Origin: Hellea sp.
GTDB lineage: Bacteria > Pseudomonadota > Alphaproteobacteria > Caulobacterales > Maricaulaceae
Direction: 5' to 3'
Assembly: GCA_020627655.1 (NCBI GenBank)
Contig: JAHDGM010000023.1
Coordinates: 1 to 39,840 of the forward strand
Length of the DNA: 39,840 nucleotides
The position numbers were made by a program, and so were the translations under genes. Position 1 is the first letter of the stretch. Every line of letters starts with the position of its first letter. Below the pieces are notes generated by a model. It did no database searches and was not told the DNA's origin. It saw only the letters and a program-made list of their open reading frames with translations. Positions 16,481-25,334 of this stretch are shown here, in pieces.

Positions 16481-18154
16481 ATGAAAAATCCAATGAAATA
16501 TACACTTTTGGCAGGGGCAGCCACACTTGTAATCACATTGCCGGTTACTGCGAAACATAATAGCGGCGGTCTGCGGGGCTTTTTCCCAGTGGAATATGAA
16601 GGCGTAGACAGTGATTATGTTCATTCCGATGCTCAGCAAGCACCGTCTTGGCAGGCCAAGCGTTTGCAACAACAATATCAAGCACAACAAACGCCATCCC
16701 TGCATTACAACGTGCAGGATAGCGGTTACACATATGTAGCATCCAATACGAATAGTCTTGGTTTGCGCGGATTAGCAGGCACTACAGGCGTCTCATATAA
16801 TCCGGCAGCGGCTAACCGTTTTCATAACGACCTGACCCGCCATATGAATGTTGGCGGGGTCACAATTCAAACCAACCCTTACCATGCTGCAGACATGCTG
16901 GACTGGCAGGAAAACACAACTGGCAAATCTGTAACGCTTTTGGTCAATCGCGCAACAGGCGTTCTGCCGAAAAACTCTTTGACAATCAGTGGCGGGCTTA
17001 AGGGCGCTTATATGTGGCAGAAAACAGATACGGCCGGGCAATTCCCGATCTTATCACGTTTCCCCTTCTTCTCTCAGGGCACAGACCGAGAAGCCGGCGT
17101 ATTTGCTATCAACAATGCCGCTCTGGCATTCACCGGTACGTTTGGTGACTGGACAACAGTTTATATGCAGCCGGAATATTCAGAAACCAATTTTGCGGGT
17201 GATCAGGATGAATTGCAGCTTCGCAAAGCTTTTGTGGTTCTCGGTAATCTGGAAAAAATGCCATTCTATGCCGCCTTTGGCCGCAAGACGATCGATTTTG
17301 GTAACTTTGACGGATATAATCCGTTCACCCACACCGAAGCGCAACATTATTTCTGGGCACAGTCTGATCAACCGGTTCTTGAACTTGGTTACTATAAAGA
17401 CGGGTTTAAGCTTAGCGCCTCAGCTTTCTCTGGCGGACGCCAGCTTCGCGTGGCCTATGCAGCTGAAAACAACAATATTCAAAACTTTGCTGTTAATGCC
17501 GAAAAAGAGTTCCTACTAGGCGGCTCCAAAGCCTTCACAATAGGCGGTGGCTATCTGCATGATACGATTTATCGTAACAACTGGACAGCTCACACATTCC
17601 GACAGATCGAAGAAGGCACACCGCCCGCTAATTTCATTGAATATCGCAATAGCGCCGTTACGGCATTTGCTGAATATAACAGTGACTTCTTTGATGCTAT
17701 GGTTGAGTATAGCACAACACTAGAACCATGGGCAGCAGCTATCCCCCAAGATGCCGATGGATTTGTTGATCCTGCTTACCTCATTGACCCAGCCGGATCT
17801 CCGAATGATCTGGACAATATTAATTTTGATCAGCGCATGGACGTTATTACGGCCCAAGCTAGAGTTAAACCAATGCTGCCTAATGGCAAACGCCTGGCTG
17901 TCTCAGCCGTTGGTTCATGGGGTAATATTGGCGATGATTTCCAAGGCGTGAGCTCCGTGACATTCCAGCCAACAAGCTGGAAGAAAAATCAGCAGCACGT
18001 TCTGGGTCTGGAATATCCAGTATCACCCTATCTCGATCTGGGGGTTGAGTATGTTTACAACAAAGGGTTCATCCCGTTTGTAAACCCTCAAAACGTCTCT
18101 AACGACCAAACTGAAGCGCACGCAGTAAATATTGGTCTAAAGGCTCGCTTCTAA
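16481..18154 (+). CDS. Outer-membrane beta-barrel protein, LbtU/porin-like
   Basis: A 557-residue exported protein with a signal peptide cleaved near VTA-K (residue 24). Residues 30-120 are Gln-rich and may be a periplasmic helix or plug. From about residue 150 it has alternating beta strands with aromatic girdles and ends in a terminal Phe (LKARF), the outer-membrane assembly signal. Segments such as AFVVLGNLEKMPFYAAFGRKTIDFGNFDGYNPF recall the LbtU family of siderophore porins. That match is from memory of the pattern and is tentative; porin or substrate-specific channel are both possible. The ribosome site is AGGGA. Confidence 0.68.
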   Translation: MKNPMKYTLLAGAATLVITLPVTAKHNSGGLRGFFPVEYEGVDSDYVHSDAQQAPSWQAKRLQQQYQAQQTPSLHYNVQDSGYTYVASNTNSLGLRGLAGTTGVSYNPAAANRFHNDLTRHMNVGGVTIQTNPYHAADMLDWQENTTGKSVTLLVNRATGVLPKNSLTISGGLKGAYMWQKTDTAGQFPILSRFPFFSQGTDREAGVFAINNAALAFTGTFGDWTTVYMQPEYSETNFAGDQDELQLRKAFVVLGNLEKMPFYAAFGRKTIDFGNFDGYNPFTHTEAQHYFWAQSDQPVLELGYYKDGFKLSASAFSGGRQLRVAYAAENNNIQNFAVNAEKEFLLGGSKAFTIGGGYLHDTIYRNNWTAHTFRQIEEGTPPANFIEYRNSAVTAFAEYNSDFFDAMVEYSTTLEPWAAAIPQDADGFVDPAYLIDPAGSPNDLDNINFDQRMDVITAQARVKPMLPNGKRLAVSAVGSWGNIGDDFQGVSSVTFQPTSWKKNQQHVLGLEYPVSPYLDLGVEYVYNKGFIPFVNPQNVSNDQTEAHAVNIGLKARF

Positions 18155-18181
18155 ACAGAATTGTTCACGCATGAACGACAA

Positions 18182-18217
18182 AACCCGCGCTGAGGCTTCC
18201 CCGGCGCGGGTTTTATT
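18182..18217. terminator. Bidirectional terminator between porin and mdh
   Basis: AACCCGCGC (18182-18190) pairs with GCGCGGGTT (18204-18212) around a 13-nt loop. T-rich sequence follows on the + strand and TTTTG on the minus strand. It can end both the porin transcript and the convergent mdh transcript. Confidence 0.85.
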
Positions 18218-18235
18218 TTGATTTATAGCAAAGCT

Positions 18236-19255
<1,020 letters not shown>

Positions 19256-19346
19256 TTACGCCCTCACCTGCCGAGTCGCAATGGGAAAGCTGGCAACATT
19301 ACATGATGTATTGACCCAGCCCACCGCCGCACCTAGCTTTAACGGC

Positions 19347-20102
19347 ATGGACAACGCAACAAGCTTTGGCACGCAGGCCAGCACATATGCCGCCGCACGG
19401 CCTCATTACCCGGAGGAACTTTTCGATTGGATTGTATCTCAAGCTCCAGGCACAGAACAAGTCTGGGATGTAGGTACAGGATCGGGGCAAGCTGCTTTAT
19501 CTCTAGCCAATCGGTTCGAGCGGGTACATGCCACGGACATTGATGCAGCCCAAATCGAGCACGCGGCTAATCACGATTGCATAGATTACAGAACTGCACC
19601 TGCCCATAAATCAGGATTACAAGATAATTCAGTGGATGCAATTACTGTGGCTACAGCTTTGCATTGGTTTGATTATCGGCTGTTTTGGCCCGAAGTTGAG
19701 AGAGTGGCCAAAAACGATGCTATATTTTGCGGATGGACGTATCACCGCGTCCAAGCAGATCGGGATGTCCGAATGCACCTTATGGACCCGATTCTTGAGG
19801 TTATTGAACCCTACTGGTCCGATGGAAACCGCTTAAGCTGGAGCGGTTACACAAAAGAAAACGTTTCTATACCATTTGATATAATCAAAACCCCCAAATT
19901 TTTATGCAGGCTGAACTGGACTCCCGGTCAATTGGCGGCATTCGCCATGTCGTGGTCAGCCCATAAAAGGGCACGGTTGGATGGTCATGAGAAAGCTCTG
20001 GCAGACATTGAGCGAAAAGCTTTATCCATACTAGGCGAAGAACCCCGCGACTTCATTATGCCATTGCACGTTATCACGGCGCGGATAAAATCTACTTCTT
20101 AA
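19347..20102 (+). CDS. Class I SAM-dependent methyltransferase
   Basis: A 251-residue protein of the methyltransferase 11 type. FGTQASTYAAARPHYP at the start is the usual family entry; motif I is VWDVGTGSGQAALSL (about 39-53), followed by ATDIDAAQIEHA and the post-motif AITVATALHWFD. The substrate is unknown; trans-aconitate- or ubiquinone-type relatives exist. The start is uncertain: the frame is open back to a GTG at 19245, with another ATG at 19281, but neither has a ribosome site and the family begins near the ATG at 19347. Its 3' end overlaps pspF on the other strand by 11 bp. Confidence 0.8.
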   Translation: MDNATSFGTQASTYAAARPHYPEELFDWIVSQAPGTEQVWDVGTGSGQAALSLANRFERVHATDIDAAQIEHAANHDCIDYRTAPAHKSGLQDNSVDAITVATALHWFDYRLFWPEVERVAKNDAIFCGWTYHRVQADRDVRMHLMDPILEVIEPYWSDGNRLSWSGYTKENVSIPFDIIKTPKFLCRLNWTPGQLAAFAMSWSAHKRARLDGHEKALADIERKALSILGEEPRDFIMPLHVITARIKSTS

Positions 20103-21114
20103 GACCATGTTTTCTGAGCAACCCACGGAATTGATGATAGGTCAGCCCTAGATAATCAGCTGCCTTACCTTGATGATGATCACTCACTTGCATGGCCTCG
20201 TCTATGAGTCCGCGTTCAAAAGTCATAATCCTGCCAGAAAAATCCGTTGGTTGGATCATTTCAGTCTCTAAAGCCTTTGGCATTTGTTCAACAGATTGCC
20301 CCCTTACGGGCGGCACTGCCTCCATTTCCAATGGCTGTGGTTGAGGAGCGGGTGACCGGAAAGCTCGCCCAAACGGATTAAAATGAATATCAGCAATAGG
20401 CTGTGACAACATTTCATCAACAAGAAAGGCTCGGGCTGTAGTGCGTTCAACAACATTTTTAAGTCCGCGTACATTATCCGGCCAATCATGAGCCATCAAC
20501 GCCTCGAGCGCTTCTGATGTCACGCCTGGGAATTGCCCTGCGCCAAGTCGTGACGCGGCTTTTCTTCCAAAATGGATCATTAAAGATGCAATATCACTCC
20601 GGCGTTCACGCAGGGGCGGTATATGCACCACATCCCCGCCGAGACGGTCCATGTAATCGCCTAAACGTTCACGACGGTCAGATTGGATGATTTTTAGAGG
20701 ATTAGCAGAAAATACCAACCGAATATCGACAGAATGATCCTCACCACCTTGCTCATAACTCGAATATTCGGCTAAATGGACGAGCCGTTCCAGCTGTCGA
20801 TCCTTTAAAGATTCTATATTGTCAAAGAATAGGGTTCCACTCTCAGCTTGAGCTAAAACCCCGCCCTGAACATCGTCTCCATATATAATGCCATCCAATT
20901 GATCCGCGTCATAAGCAGCGCAATTCACCCTGTAATAGCCCTGCTCCCATCGCTGAGACAAAAAATGTATGCGAGACGCGATCATTTCTTTGCCCGATCC
21001 AGCCTCTCCCAATACTAAAACCGGCACATTTAGGCTTGCGATATCAGAAACCCAATCCAAAAGCGCATGAAACTCGGATGATTCACCTATGAGCTGTGGT
21101 GGTATAGCGGCCAT
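20092..21114 (-). CDS. pspF: Degenerate PspF-like AAA+ regulator lacking the sigma-54 contact loop
   Basis: The 340-residue protein aligns end to end with PspF, the sigma-54 activator of phage-shock operons. The start (LIGESSEFHALLDWVSDIASLNVPVLVLGEAGSGKE) has an intact Walker A (36-43). Between IIYG (76-79) and GTLFFDN there are 13 residues where E. coli PspF has 22, and no GAFTGA motif. Walker B reads LFFDN (95-99), with Asn in place of the catalytic Glu. The IPPLRERRSDI segment, a long Pro/Gln linker and the Fis-type HTH (GKAADYLGLTYHQFRGLLRKHGL) are intact. It is divergent from the psp operon. Sequence suggests DNA binding without normal sigma-54 activation. No convincing ribosome site precedes the ATG. 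Confidence 0.85.
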   Translation of the reverse strand: MAAIPPQLIGESSEFHALLDWVSDIASLNVPVLVLGEAGSGKEMIASRIHFLSQRWEQGYYRVNCAAYDADQLDGIIYGDDVQGGVLAQAESGTLFFDNIESLKDRQLERLVHLAEYSSYEQGGEDHSVDIRLVFSANPLKIIQSDRRERLGDYMDRLGGDVVHIPPLRERRSDIASLMIHFGRKAASRLGAGQFPGVTSEALEALMAHDWPDNVRGLKNVVERTTARAFLVDEMLSQPIADIHFNPFGRAFRSPAPQPQPLEMEAVPPVRGQSVEQMPKALETEMIQPTDFSGRIMTFERGLIDEAMQVSDHHQGKAADYLGLTYHQFRGLLRKHGLKK

Positions 21115-21337
21115 ATTTAGTTAAATAAACCATATTGCCCACATAAACAACACCATTTTTTAGTTTTTTTTACTAATTTATAATAATTCCAACTCTTAAA
21201 AATACAAAATACCCAATAATTTCAATAACTTAAAAATTATCGACTTTTACCATGGGTTTGAGCATTATGAATTTGTCGCTGGTCATCGGGATCAGCGGAA
21301 ACGCCAAATAGGCAAACGAGAGACACCAAGGAGAGAG
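21115..21337. promoter_or_regulatory. A+T-rich divergent control region, pspF/psp operon
   Basis: This 223-bp gap between pspF and the psp operon is very A+T-rich, with a T tract at 21156-21170 and a TATAAT at 21179-21184 in the + direction whose -35 is poor. I found no -24/-12 (GG-N10-GC) sigma-54 promoter in it. It must hold promoters for both directions. Confidence 0.5.
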
Positions 21338-21511
21338 ATGATGACCTTTCGCACATTTGACATAGACGCAGGTCACATTGCCAGCACAGCCACCGATGTG
21401 GCCCTGACAAGTGACGTAACTGCACCAGTTCGCCACTTACGGAACCGCCGCCGCGCGCTGGCACTTTCCGGTCGCTCTGGCGGCCCCCGCATTGTCGGCT
21501 TCGGCATTTAA
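21338..21511 (+). CDS. Small unknown protein, first gene of the psp operon
   Basis: A 57-residue frame starting ATG-ATG at 21338, directly after AAGGAGAGAG, the strongest ribosome site in the operon, which supports it as a gene. The N-terminal half is acidic/neutral (MMTFRTFDIDAGHIASTATD) and the C-terminal half very basic (VRHLRNRRRALALSGRSGG), with no membrane segment. I recognise no family. It is followed after 11 bp by another 57-residue gene and then pspA, so a role in envelope stress is inferred from position only. Confidence 0.6.
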   Translation: MMTFRTFDIDAGHIASTATDVALTSDVTAPVRHLRNRRRALALSGRSGGPRIVGFGI

Positions 21512-21522
21512 GGCCAACATCG

Positions 21523-21696
21523 ATGGCAAGGAACCATAGAGACAAGCTGGACCGCATGTTCGATGAACATGCGGGCCGGATCAGAGCCGAAGACTGGAAA
21601 GCCAAAGGCCTCCGTTTTCTGCGCTACCTTTCAACCCGCAAAATGGAATGCTGGGGCTTTTTCGCCGCCGGATTTCTAATTGCAACAATATTCTAG
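21523..21696 (+). CDS. Small membrane protein upstream of pspA
   Basis: A 57-residue frame with a charged helical N-terminus (MARNHRDKLDRMFDEHAGRI) and one hydrophobic C-terminal segment (residues 44-57, WGFFAAGFLIATIF), so probably a tail-anchored inner-membrane protein. A modest TAAGG site is 9 nt upstream, and it ends 21 bp before pspA. Not PspB, PspC, PspD or PspG by sequence. A small membrane partner of PspA is possible but unproven. Confidence 0.58.
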   Translation: MARNHRDKLDRMFDEHAGRIRAEDWKAKGLRFLRYLSTRKMECWGFFAAGFLIATIF

Positions 21697-21717
21697 CCCC
21701 GCACAAAGGAGACAAAG

Positions 21718-22410
21718 ATGGGAATTTTTTCACGCATGGGTGACATCATCAATTCCAACCTCAACGCCATGATTGATAAGGCCGAGAATCCGGAAAAGAT
21801 TGCCCGCCTCATCATTCAGGAAATGGAAGACACTTTAGTAGAGGTTCGAACTGATGCCGCTCGCAATATTGCCGAACGCAAAGAACTAAGCCGTAAAGTT
21901 GAAGCTTACACTGAAAAAGCTGCTGAATGGGGCAATAAAGCCGAACTGGCCCTTAATAAAGATCGGGAAGACCTGGCTCGCGGCGCCCTCCAAGCTAAAC
22001 AACAAGCCGAAAACATGGTAAGTGTTGTCGAACAGGAAATTGAAATTCTGGACGAAGCTGTTGCCAAAGCCGATGGTGATCTATCCAAGCTTCAAACCAA
22101 GCTGGATGAAGCCCGGGCCAAGCACAAAGCTTTGATCATGCGCGGATCTGTTGCAAAAAATCAGATCAAAATGCGCTCGAAGATGGCCGACTACCGCGTT
22201 GAAGATGCTCTATCACGTTATGAGCGCATGGAACGCAAAGTTGACGAGCTGGAAGCACAGGTTGAAGCTTTTGATCTTGGCTCTGGTGAGTCACTTGAGA
22301 GCCAATTTGCTCAAATGGAAGCCGATGAAGCAATCGAAAATGAACTTGCGGCCTTGAAAGCCAGCCTTGGGAAAGCCAAAAAGCCTTCTAAGAAAGCTGC
22401 AAACGGCTAA
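21718..22410 (+). CDS. pspA: Phage shock protein A
   Basis: PspA/IM30 of 230 residues, almost wholly alpha-helical coiled coil, with the family start MGIFSRMGDIINSNLNAMIDKAENPEKI and the RLIIQEMEDTLVEVR motif. PspA is an ESCRT-III-like protein that polymerises on stressed inner membranes; in enterics it also binds PspF and inhibits its ATPase. AAAGGAGA precedes the ATG. The partner surface on PspF (W56-type loop) is hard to judge here, and the PspF beside it is degenerate. Confidence 0.96.
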   Translation: MGIFSRMGDIINSNLNAMIDKAENPEKIARLIIQEMEDTLVEVRTDAARNIAERKELSRKVEAYTEKAAEWGNKAELALNKDREDLARGALQAKQQAENMVSVVEQEIEILDEAVAKADGDLSKLQTKLDEARAKHKALIMRGSVAKNQIKMRSKMADYRVEDALSRYERMERKVDELEAQVEAFDLGSGESLESQFAQMEADEAIENELAALKASLGKAKKPSKKAANG

Positions 22411-22423
22411 TCAGGAAAAGACA

Positions 22424-22445
22424 GGCCGGGCCCCCTTCCCCGGCC
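22424..22445 (+). other. Intercistronic stem-loop pspA-pspB
   Basis: GGCCGGG (22424-22430) pairs with CCCGGCC (22439-22445) around an 8-nt C-rich loop. There is no T run, so it is not a standard terminator. It probably stabilises the pspA 3' end or limits read-through, which would keep PspA more abundant than PspB and PspC. Confidence 0.65.
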
Positions 22446-22479
22446 ACACCATTAAAGAGAGAGAGAGAGATAACTTATT

Positions 22480-22728
22480 ATGGAACCACAAACACTAGCC
22501 CTCATGATCCCGATTATTGCCGTTGGCGGCGGGATCGCAGCTGGAATGTTGAAATCCCATTACAAACACAAGGAGCGCATGATGGATCATATGAGCGAAG
22601 ACCAAATCGCCGAACTGGGACAAATGTCCCGCCGCGCTGACATTCTCGACCAACGAGTCGCAGTCCTGGAGCGCATACTAGATGATGAAATCCCTAACTG
22701 GAGAGAGAGCCATGACAAAACGATATAG
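22480..22728 (+). CDS. pspB: Envelope stress protein PspB
   Basis: An 82-residue protein with an N-terminal transmembrane helix (about 5-24) and a cytoplasmic leucine-zipper-like helix (about 50-75, ADILDQRVAVLERIL). This is the PspB layout; PspB and PspC detect membrane stress and release PspA from PspF in enterics. A GA tract (22456-22470) lies before the start but its end is 10 nt away. The 3' end overlaps pspC by 17 bp. Confidence 0.88.
   Translation: MEPQTLALMIPIIAVGGGIAAGMLKSHYKHKERMMDHMSEDQIAELGQMSRRADILDQRVAVLERILDDEIPNWRESHDKTI
22700..22715 (+). repeat. GA-rich ribosome-site repeat, copy 1 (pspC)
   Basis: GGAGAGAGAGCCATGA spans the ribosome site and start codon of pspC. The identical 16 bases recur at 23183-23198 before the last gene of the operon, and related GA tracts precede the first gene (21331-21337) and pspB (22456-22470). 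Confidence 0.8.
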
Positions 22729-23161
22729 ATACGAAGAAGAACTTTACGAAGACGAGTACACTTATTCAGACACTAAGCGCCTTCGTCGCAATAAAATTGA
22801 CGGTGTATTAGGTGGCGTTTGTGCCGGACTAGGTGACTATTTCGGGATCGATCCTATCATTATGCGGATTATCTTTGTAATGCTGGTCATTTTCACCGGT
22901 ATCCCGCTTTTGGTATACTTCATCCTCTGGATATTTATCCCGTCTGATAAAAGGGCACCCTACCGCCGGGAATACCGTGAAGCCCGCCGCGCCAGACGCA
23001 AGGCCCGCATGGAACCTGATGCTCCGATTATTCGGACCGCAACCTTTCGGGACGTGAAGTCTAAGTTTCGGTCACTTGAAGAGCGGCTGCAAGATTTGGA
23101 GCGATCCATAACATCCAAAGAATGGCGCCTGCGCCGCGAGTTTCGCGACCTGGAAAGCTAG
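22712..23161 (+). CDS. pspC: PspC-domain envelope stress protein
   Basis: A 149-residue protein. A charged N-terminal lead (MTKRYRYEEELYEDEY) is followed by the PspC domain (about 22-75): KIDGVLGGVCAGLGDYFGID, then the transmembrane hairpin IIMRIIFVMLVIFTGIPLLV. The C-terminal half is a very basic then heptad-like helix (FRSLEERLQDLERSI). The ATG at 22712 is chosen for the GGAGAGAGAGCC directly upstream; the longer frame from 22682 lies within pspB. The gene overlaps pspB, so the two are coupled. Confidence 0.9.
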   Translation: MTKRYRYEEELYEDEYTYSDTKRLRRNKIDGVLGGVCAGLGDYFGIDPIIMRIIFVMLVIFTGIPLLVYFILWIFIPSDKRAPYRREYREARRARRKARMEPDAPIIRTATFRDVKSKFRSLEERLQDLERSITSKEWRLRREFRDLES

Positions 23162-23182
23162 TCTTATAACCTACAAGAGACA

Positions 23183-23198
23183 GGAGAGAGAGCCATGA
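23183..23198 (+). repeat. GA-rich ribosome-site repeat, copy 2
   Basis: A 16-base exact copy of the element at 22700-22715, covering the ribosome site and ATG of the 69-residue gene. It could reflect duplication of a translation-initiation unit or shared post-transcriptional control. Confidence 0.8.
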
Positions 23199-23404
23199 TT
23201 AAAACAACCCTTATAGTCCTAGCAGGCGCCGGTATTGTGGGAACCGGCAGCCAGACTGTCACCCCGCAAGCCTTTGAAATTTCCGCCGGCAACGTAGCCT
23301 ACGAAATCACCAAAGACGGGATAGACGTCGAGCGAAATGAAACCCCAGAATTCGGAGTATCATTCGTAACAAAGGGCAAAAAACAACTGACCATTCGCTT
23401 CTAA
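23195..23404 (+). CDS. Small exported protein, last gene of the psp operon
   Basis: A 69-residue protein with a signal-like start (MIKTTLIVLAGAGIVGTGSQ) and a mature part that looks all-beta (AGNVAYEITKDGIDVE, FGVSFVTKGKKQLTIRF). I know no family for it. It has a strong ribosome site identical to that of pspC and stands 33 bp after it, before the operon terminator, so it is most likely part of the Psp response on the periplasmic side. Confidence 0.65.
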   Translation: MIKTTLIVLAGAGIVGTGSQTVTPQAFEISAGNVAYEITKDGIDVERNETPEFGVSFVTKGKKQLTIRF

Positions 23405-23431
23405 TTTTTGGAAGCAATCGTCCCCCTCAGG

Positions 23432-23469
23432 CCTCTGAATTTATTCGTCAGAATTATTCAGAGGTCTTT
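23432..23469 (+). terminator. psp operon terminator
   Basis: CCTCTGAAT (23432-23440) pairs exactly with ATTCAGAGG (23456-23464), followed by TCTTTT. The descending arm contains the stop codon of the convergent mnmC gene, so the element also covers the 3' end of that gene. Confidence 0.7.
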
Positions 23470-25235
23470 TCGGGCGCGTTTTCAGGTTGGGCTTTCTCTC
23501 TCGCCTGAAAACGCGCCCACACTTTATTTGAGATAGGCAACACTTCATGGCAAATACAGGCCACAATAGCTTCAGCCAGAAGCGGCGCGAAAACAAACCC
23601 TCGTGAACCTAATCCTGTAAGACCAAACACCTCTCCCCCACCAAATACCATAGGCAATGTACTCGGCGTCGTAACACGAACACTGGACCGGGAACTTCCC
23701 TCAATTACATCCGGGCGCGTCCCGAATACGTCTTCAAATTTATCCAGATTTTCAACATCATCCACATTTCTAGCGCTGTAAGGGTCAGCGCCGTCCAGAC
23801 GCTTATGCGTTGCGCCTATCAAAGCCTTATCACCAAGTGGTAAGACATAGCCCCCATAAGTTCTTGGCCTGTCCACAATGTCATCAATTTGAGTAATTTG
23901 TCCGCGGCTATAACGCAGGGGCAAATACGCCAAAGACGGCTGCGACCTAACTCCAAACCCGCAGGCCCATACAAAGTGACTCCCGGACGCCAGCTTTTTC
24001 CCGGATTTACTTACAACTACATGCTCATTAGATTTTTTGACAAGATCATGAGCAGTTCCTTCAATCAGCACATGACCAGTCAACATAGTTTTACAGACCC
24101 TGGCTGGAGAGATGACGAGCGCTTTGGGAAAATCCACAGCCATCACGCCTTTATGCTCAGCCATAGACATATGACTTTCAGGCAAAGGAGCATTGGTCAG
24201 CAGCTTTTGATAACGTTCAGCCTCTTTCTCAGAGACGCAAAGGTGCGTTACGCCAGTATCTAAAGTGCCGCCTGTGCCTGCATATGTGCGCATAGCGTAA
24301 AGATAGCTCGACAAGAAAAAGCGACTTTCAGGACGATCCTGCAAATCCAGACGAGGTTTGACAATGGCTGCAGGATTTCCGCTGGCTGCCTTGCCGTCAT
24401 CAGGATCTATAATACACGCTGTTATGCCTCTACGAGAAAAACTCCGCGCGATACAGGCTCCGGCAATGCCGCCACCTATAATAACAGGCTTTATTTCAGG
24501 GCGCGCTGATCGAAAGGCGCCTTGATTGTAAATACCTTCCAGCCGATCACGCTTGCGGCCAAAGCCAGGTTTTTTTGCAAGTTCAAATCCGGTAGTAGAC
24601 AAAGCGTCCCGAACGGCCCGTGCCACTGTGAATGTCCCCAGCCGGGCCCCTTTCACAGATAGCCGCGCCAGCTGCGCCATCACGGCCGCAGACCACATAT
24701 CCGGGTTTTTTGACGGACTAAACCCATCCAGAAACCACGCATCTATTAAGCCTGATATTTGCGACAACCCTTCAAGAATATCATCATGAATAAGGGTCAA
24801 CGCGACATCGCCGAATTCCAGATGATGAAATCCCTTCACACGGCCCGGCCATTTTTCAACCAGGCTTGCAGATAGACCAGACAATTCCGGCCATGCCGTC
24901 AGGGCCTTAGCCAACTGATCTTGATCTAACGGGTATTTTTCAACGGAAATGAAATGCAGTCGACCCTTTTCACGCCCCTCACTCTCAATCCATAACTGCC
25001 AAGCGGCCAGAAAATTAAGCCCCGTTCCGAACCCCAGTTCTCCAATGGCATAATAATCCCTATCCCGCCAACCTTCGGGCAATCCGCAGGCCTCTAAAAA
25101 TACTGTGCGTGTCTCTGCCAGCCCGCCATCCGTGCTGAAATAGATATCATCAAATCCACTGGCGACCGGTGCTGAAGATTGGGAAAAATCAATATCAGCA
25201 GGCGCACATTGCGTAAGTCGTTCAGCATTAGACAT
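23454..25235 (-). CDS. mnmC: Bifunctional tRNA mnm5s2U34 biosynthesis enzyme MnmC
   Basis: A 593-residue two-domain enzyme that finishes the wobble modification mnm5s2U34 in tRNA. The N-terminal methyltransferase (MnmD, about 1-235) has GELGFGTGLNFLAAWQLW as its SAM-binding motif and WFLDGFSPSKNPDMW. The C-terminal FAD-dependent oxidoreductase (about 250-580) begins PVIIGGGIAGACIARSFSRRG and ends with GLTGLGSRGFVFAPLLAE. Order and length are those of full MnmC. Its 3' end meets the psp terminator. No ribosome site stands out before the ATG. Confidence 0.95.
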   Translation of the reverse strand: MSNAERLTQCAPADIDFSQSSAPVASGFDDIYFSTDGGLAETRTVFLEACGLPEGWRDRDYYAIGELGFGTGLNFLAAWQLWIESEGREKGRLHFISVEKYPLDQDQLAKALTAWPELSGLSASLVEKWPGRVKGFHHLEFGDVALTLIHDDILEGLSQISGLIDAWFLDGFSPSKNPDMWSAAVMAQLARLSVKGARLGTFTVARAVRDALSTTGFELAKKPGFGRKRDRLEGIYNQGAFRSARPEIKPVIIGGGIAGACIARSFSRRGITACIIDPDDGKAASGNPAAIVKPRLDLQDRPESRFFLSSYLYAMRTYAGTGGTLDTGVTHLCVSEKEAERYQKLLTNAPLPESHMSMAEHKGVMAVDFPKALVISPARVCKTMLTGHVLIEGTAHDLVKKSNEHVVVSKSGKKLASGSHFVWACGFGVRSQPSLAYLPLRYSRGQITQIDDIVDRPRTYGGYVLPLGDKALIGATHKRLDGADPYSARNVDDVENLDKFEDVFGTRPDVIEGSSRSSVRVTTPSTLPMVFGGGEVFGLTGLGSRGFVFAPLLAEAIVACICHEVLPISNKVWARFQAREKAQPENAPEKTSE

Positions 25236-25334
25236 GAAATCTGCATAAGGTAAAACGCCTGCGGGTTGAAATCATTTTGACAAAATCCGCGAAACAGTGC
25301 TTTTTAGAGTAAGAACATCTGGGAGTGATTCGCT

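Noticed and set aside
21115-21520. Possible sigma-54 promoter for the psp operon, including TGGCAC at about 21459
   Set aside because: The TGGCAC near 21459 is not followed by a GC at the required 10-nt distance and lies inside a coding frame; no other GG-N10-GC candidate was convincing.
21237-21605. Minus-strand Cys-rich frame opposite the small psp genes
   Set aside because: No ribosome site and no family; it overlaps two + strand frames with good operon context.
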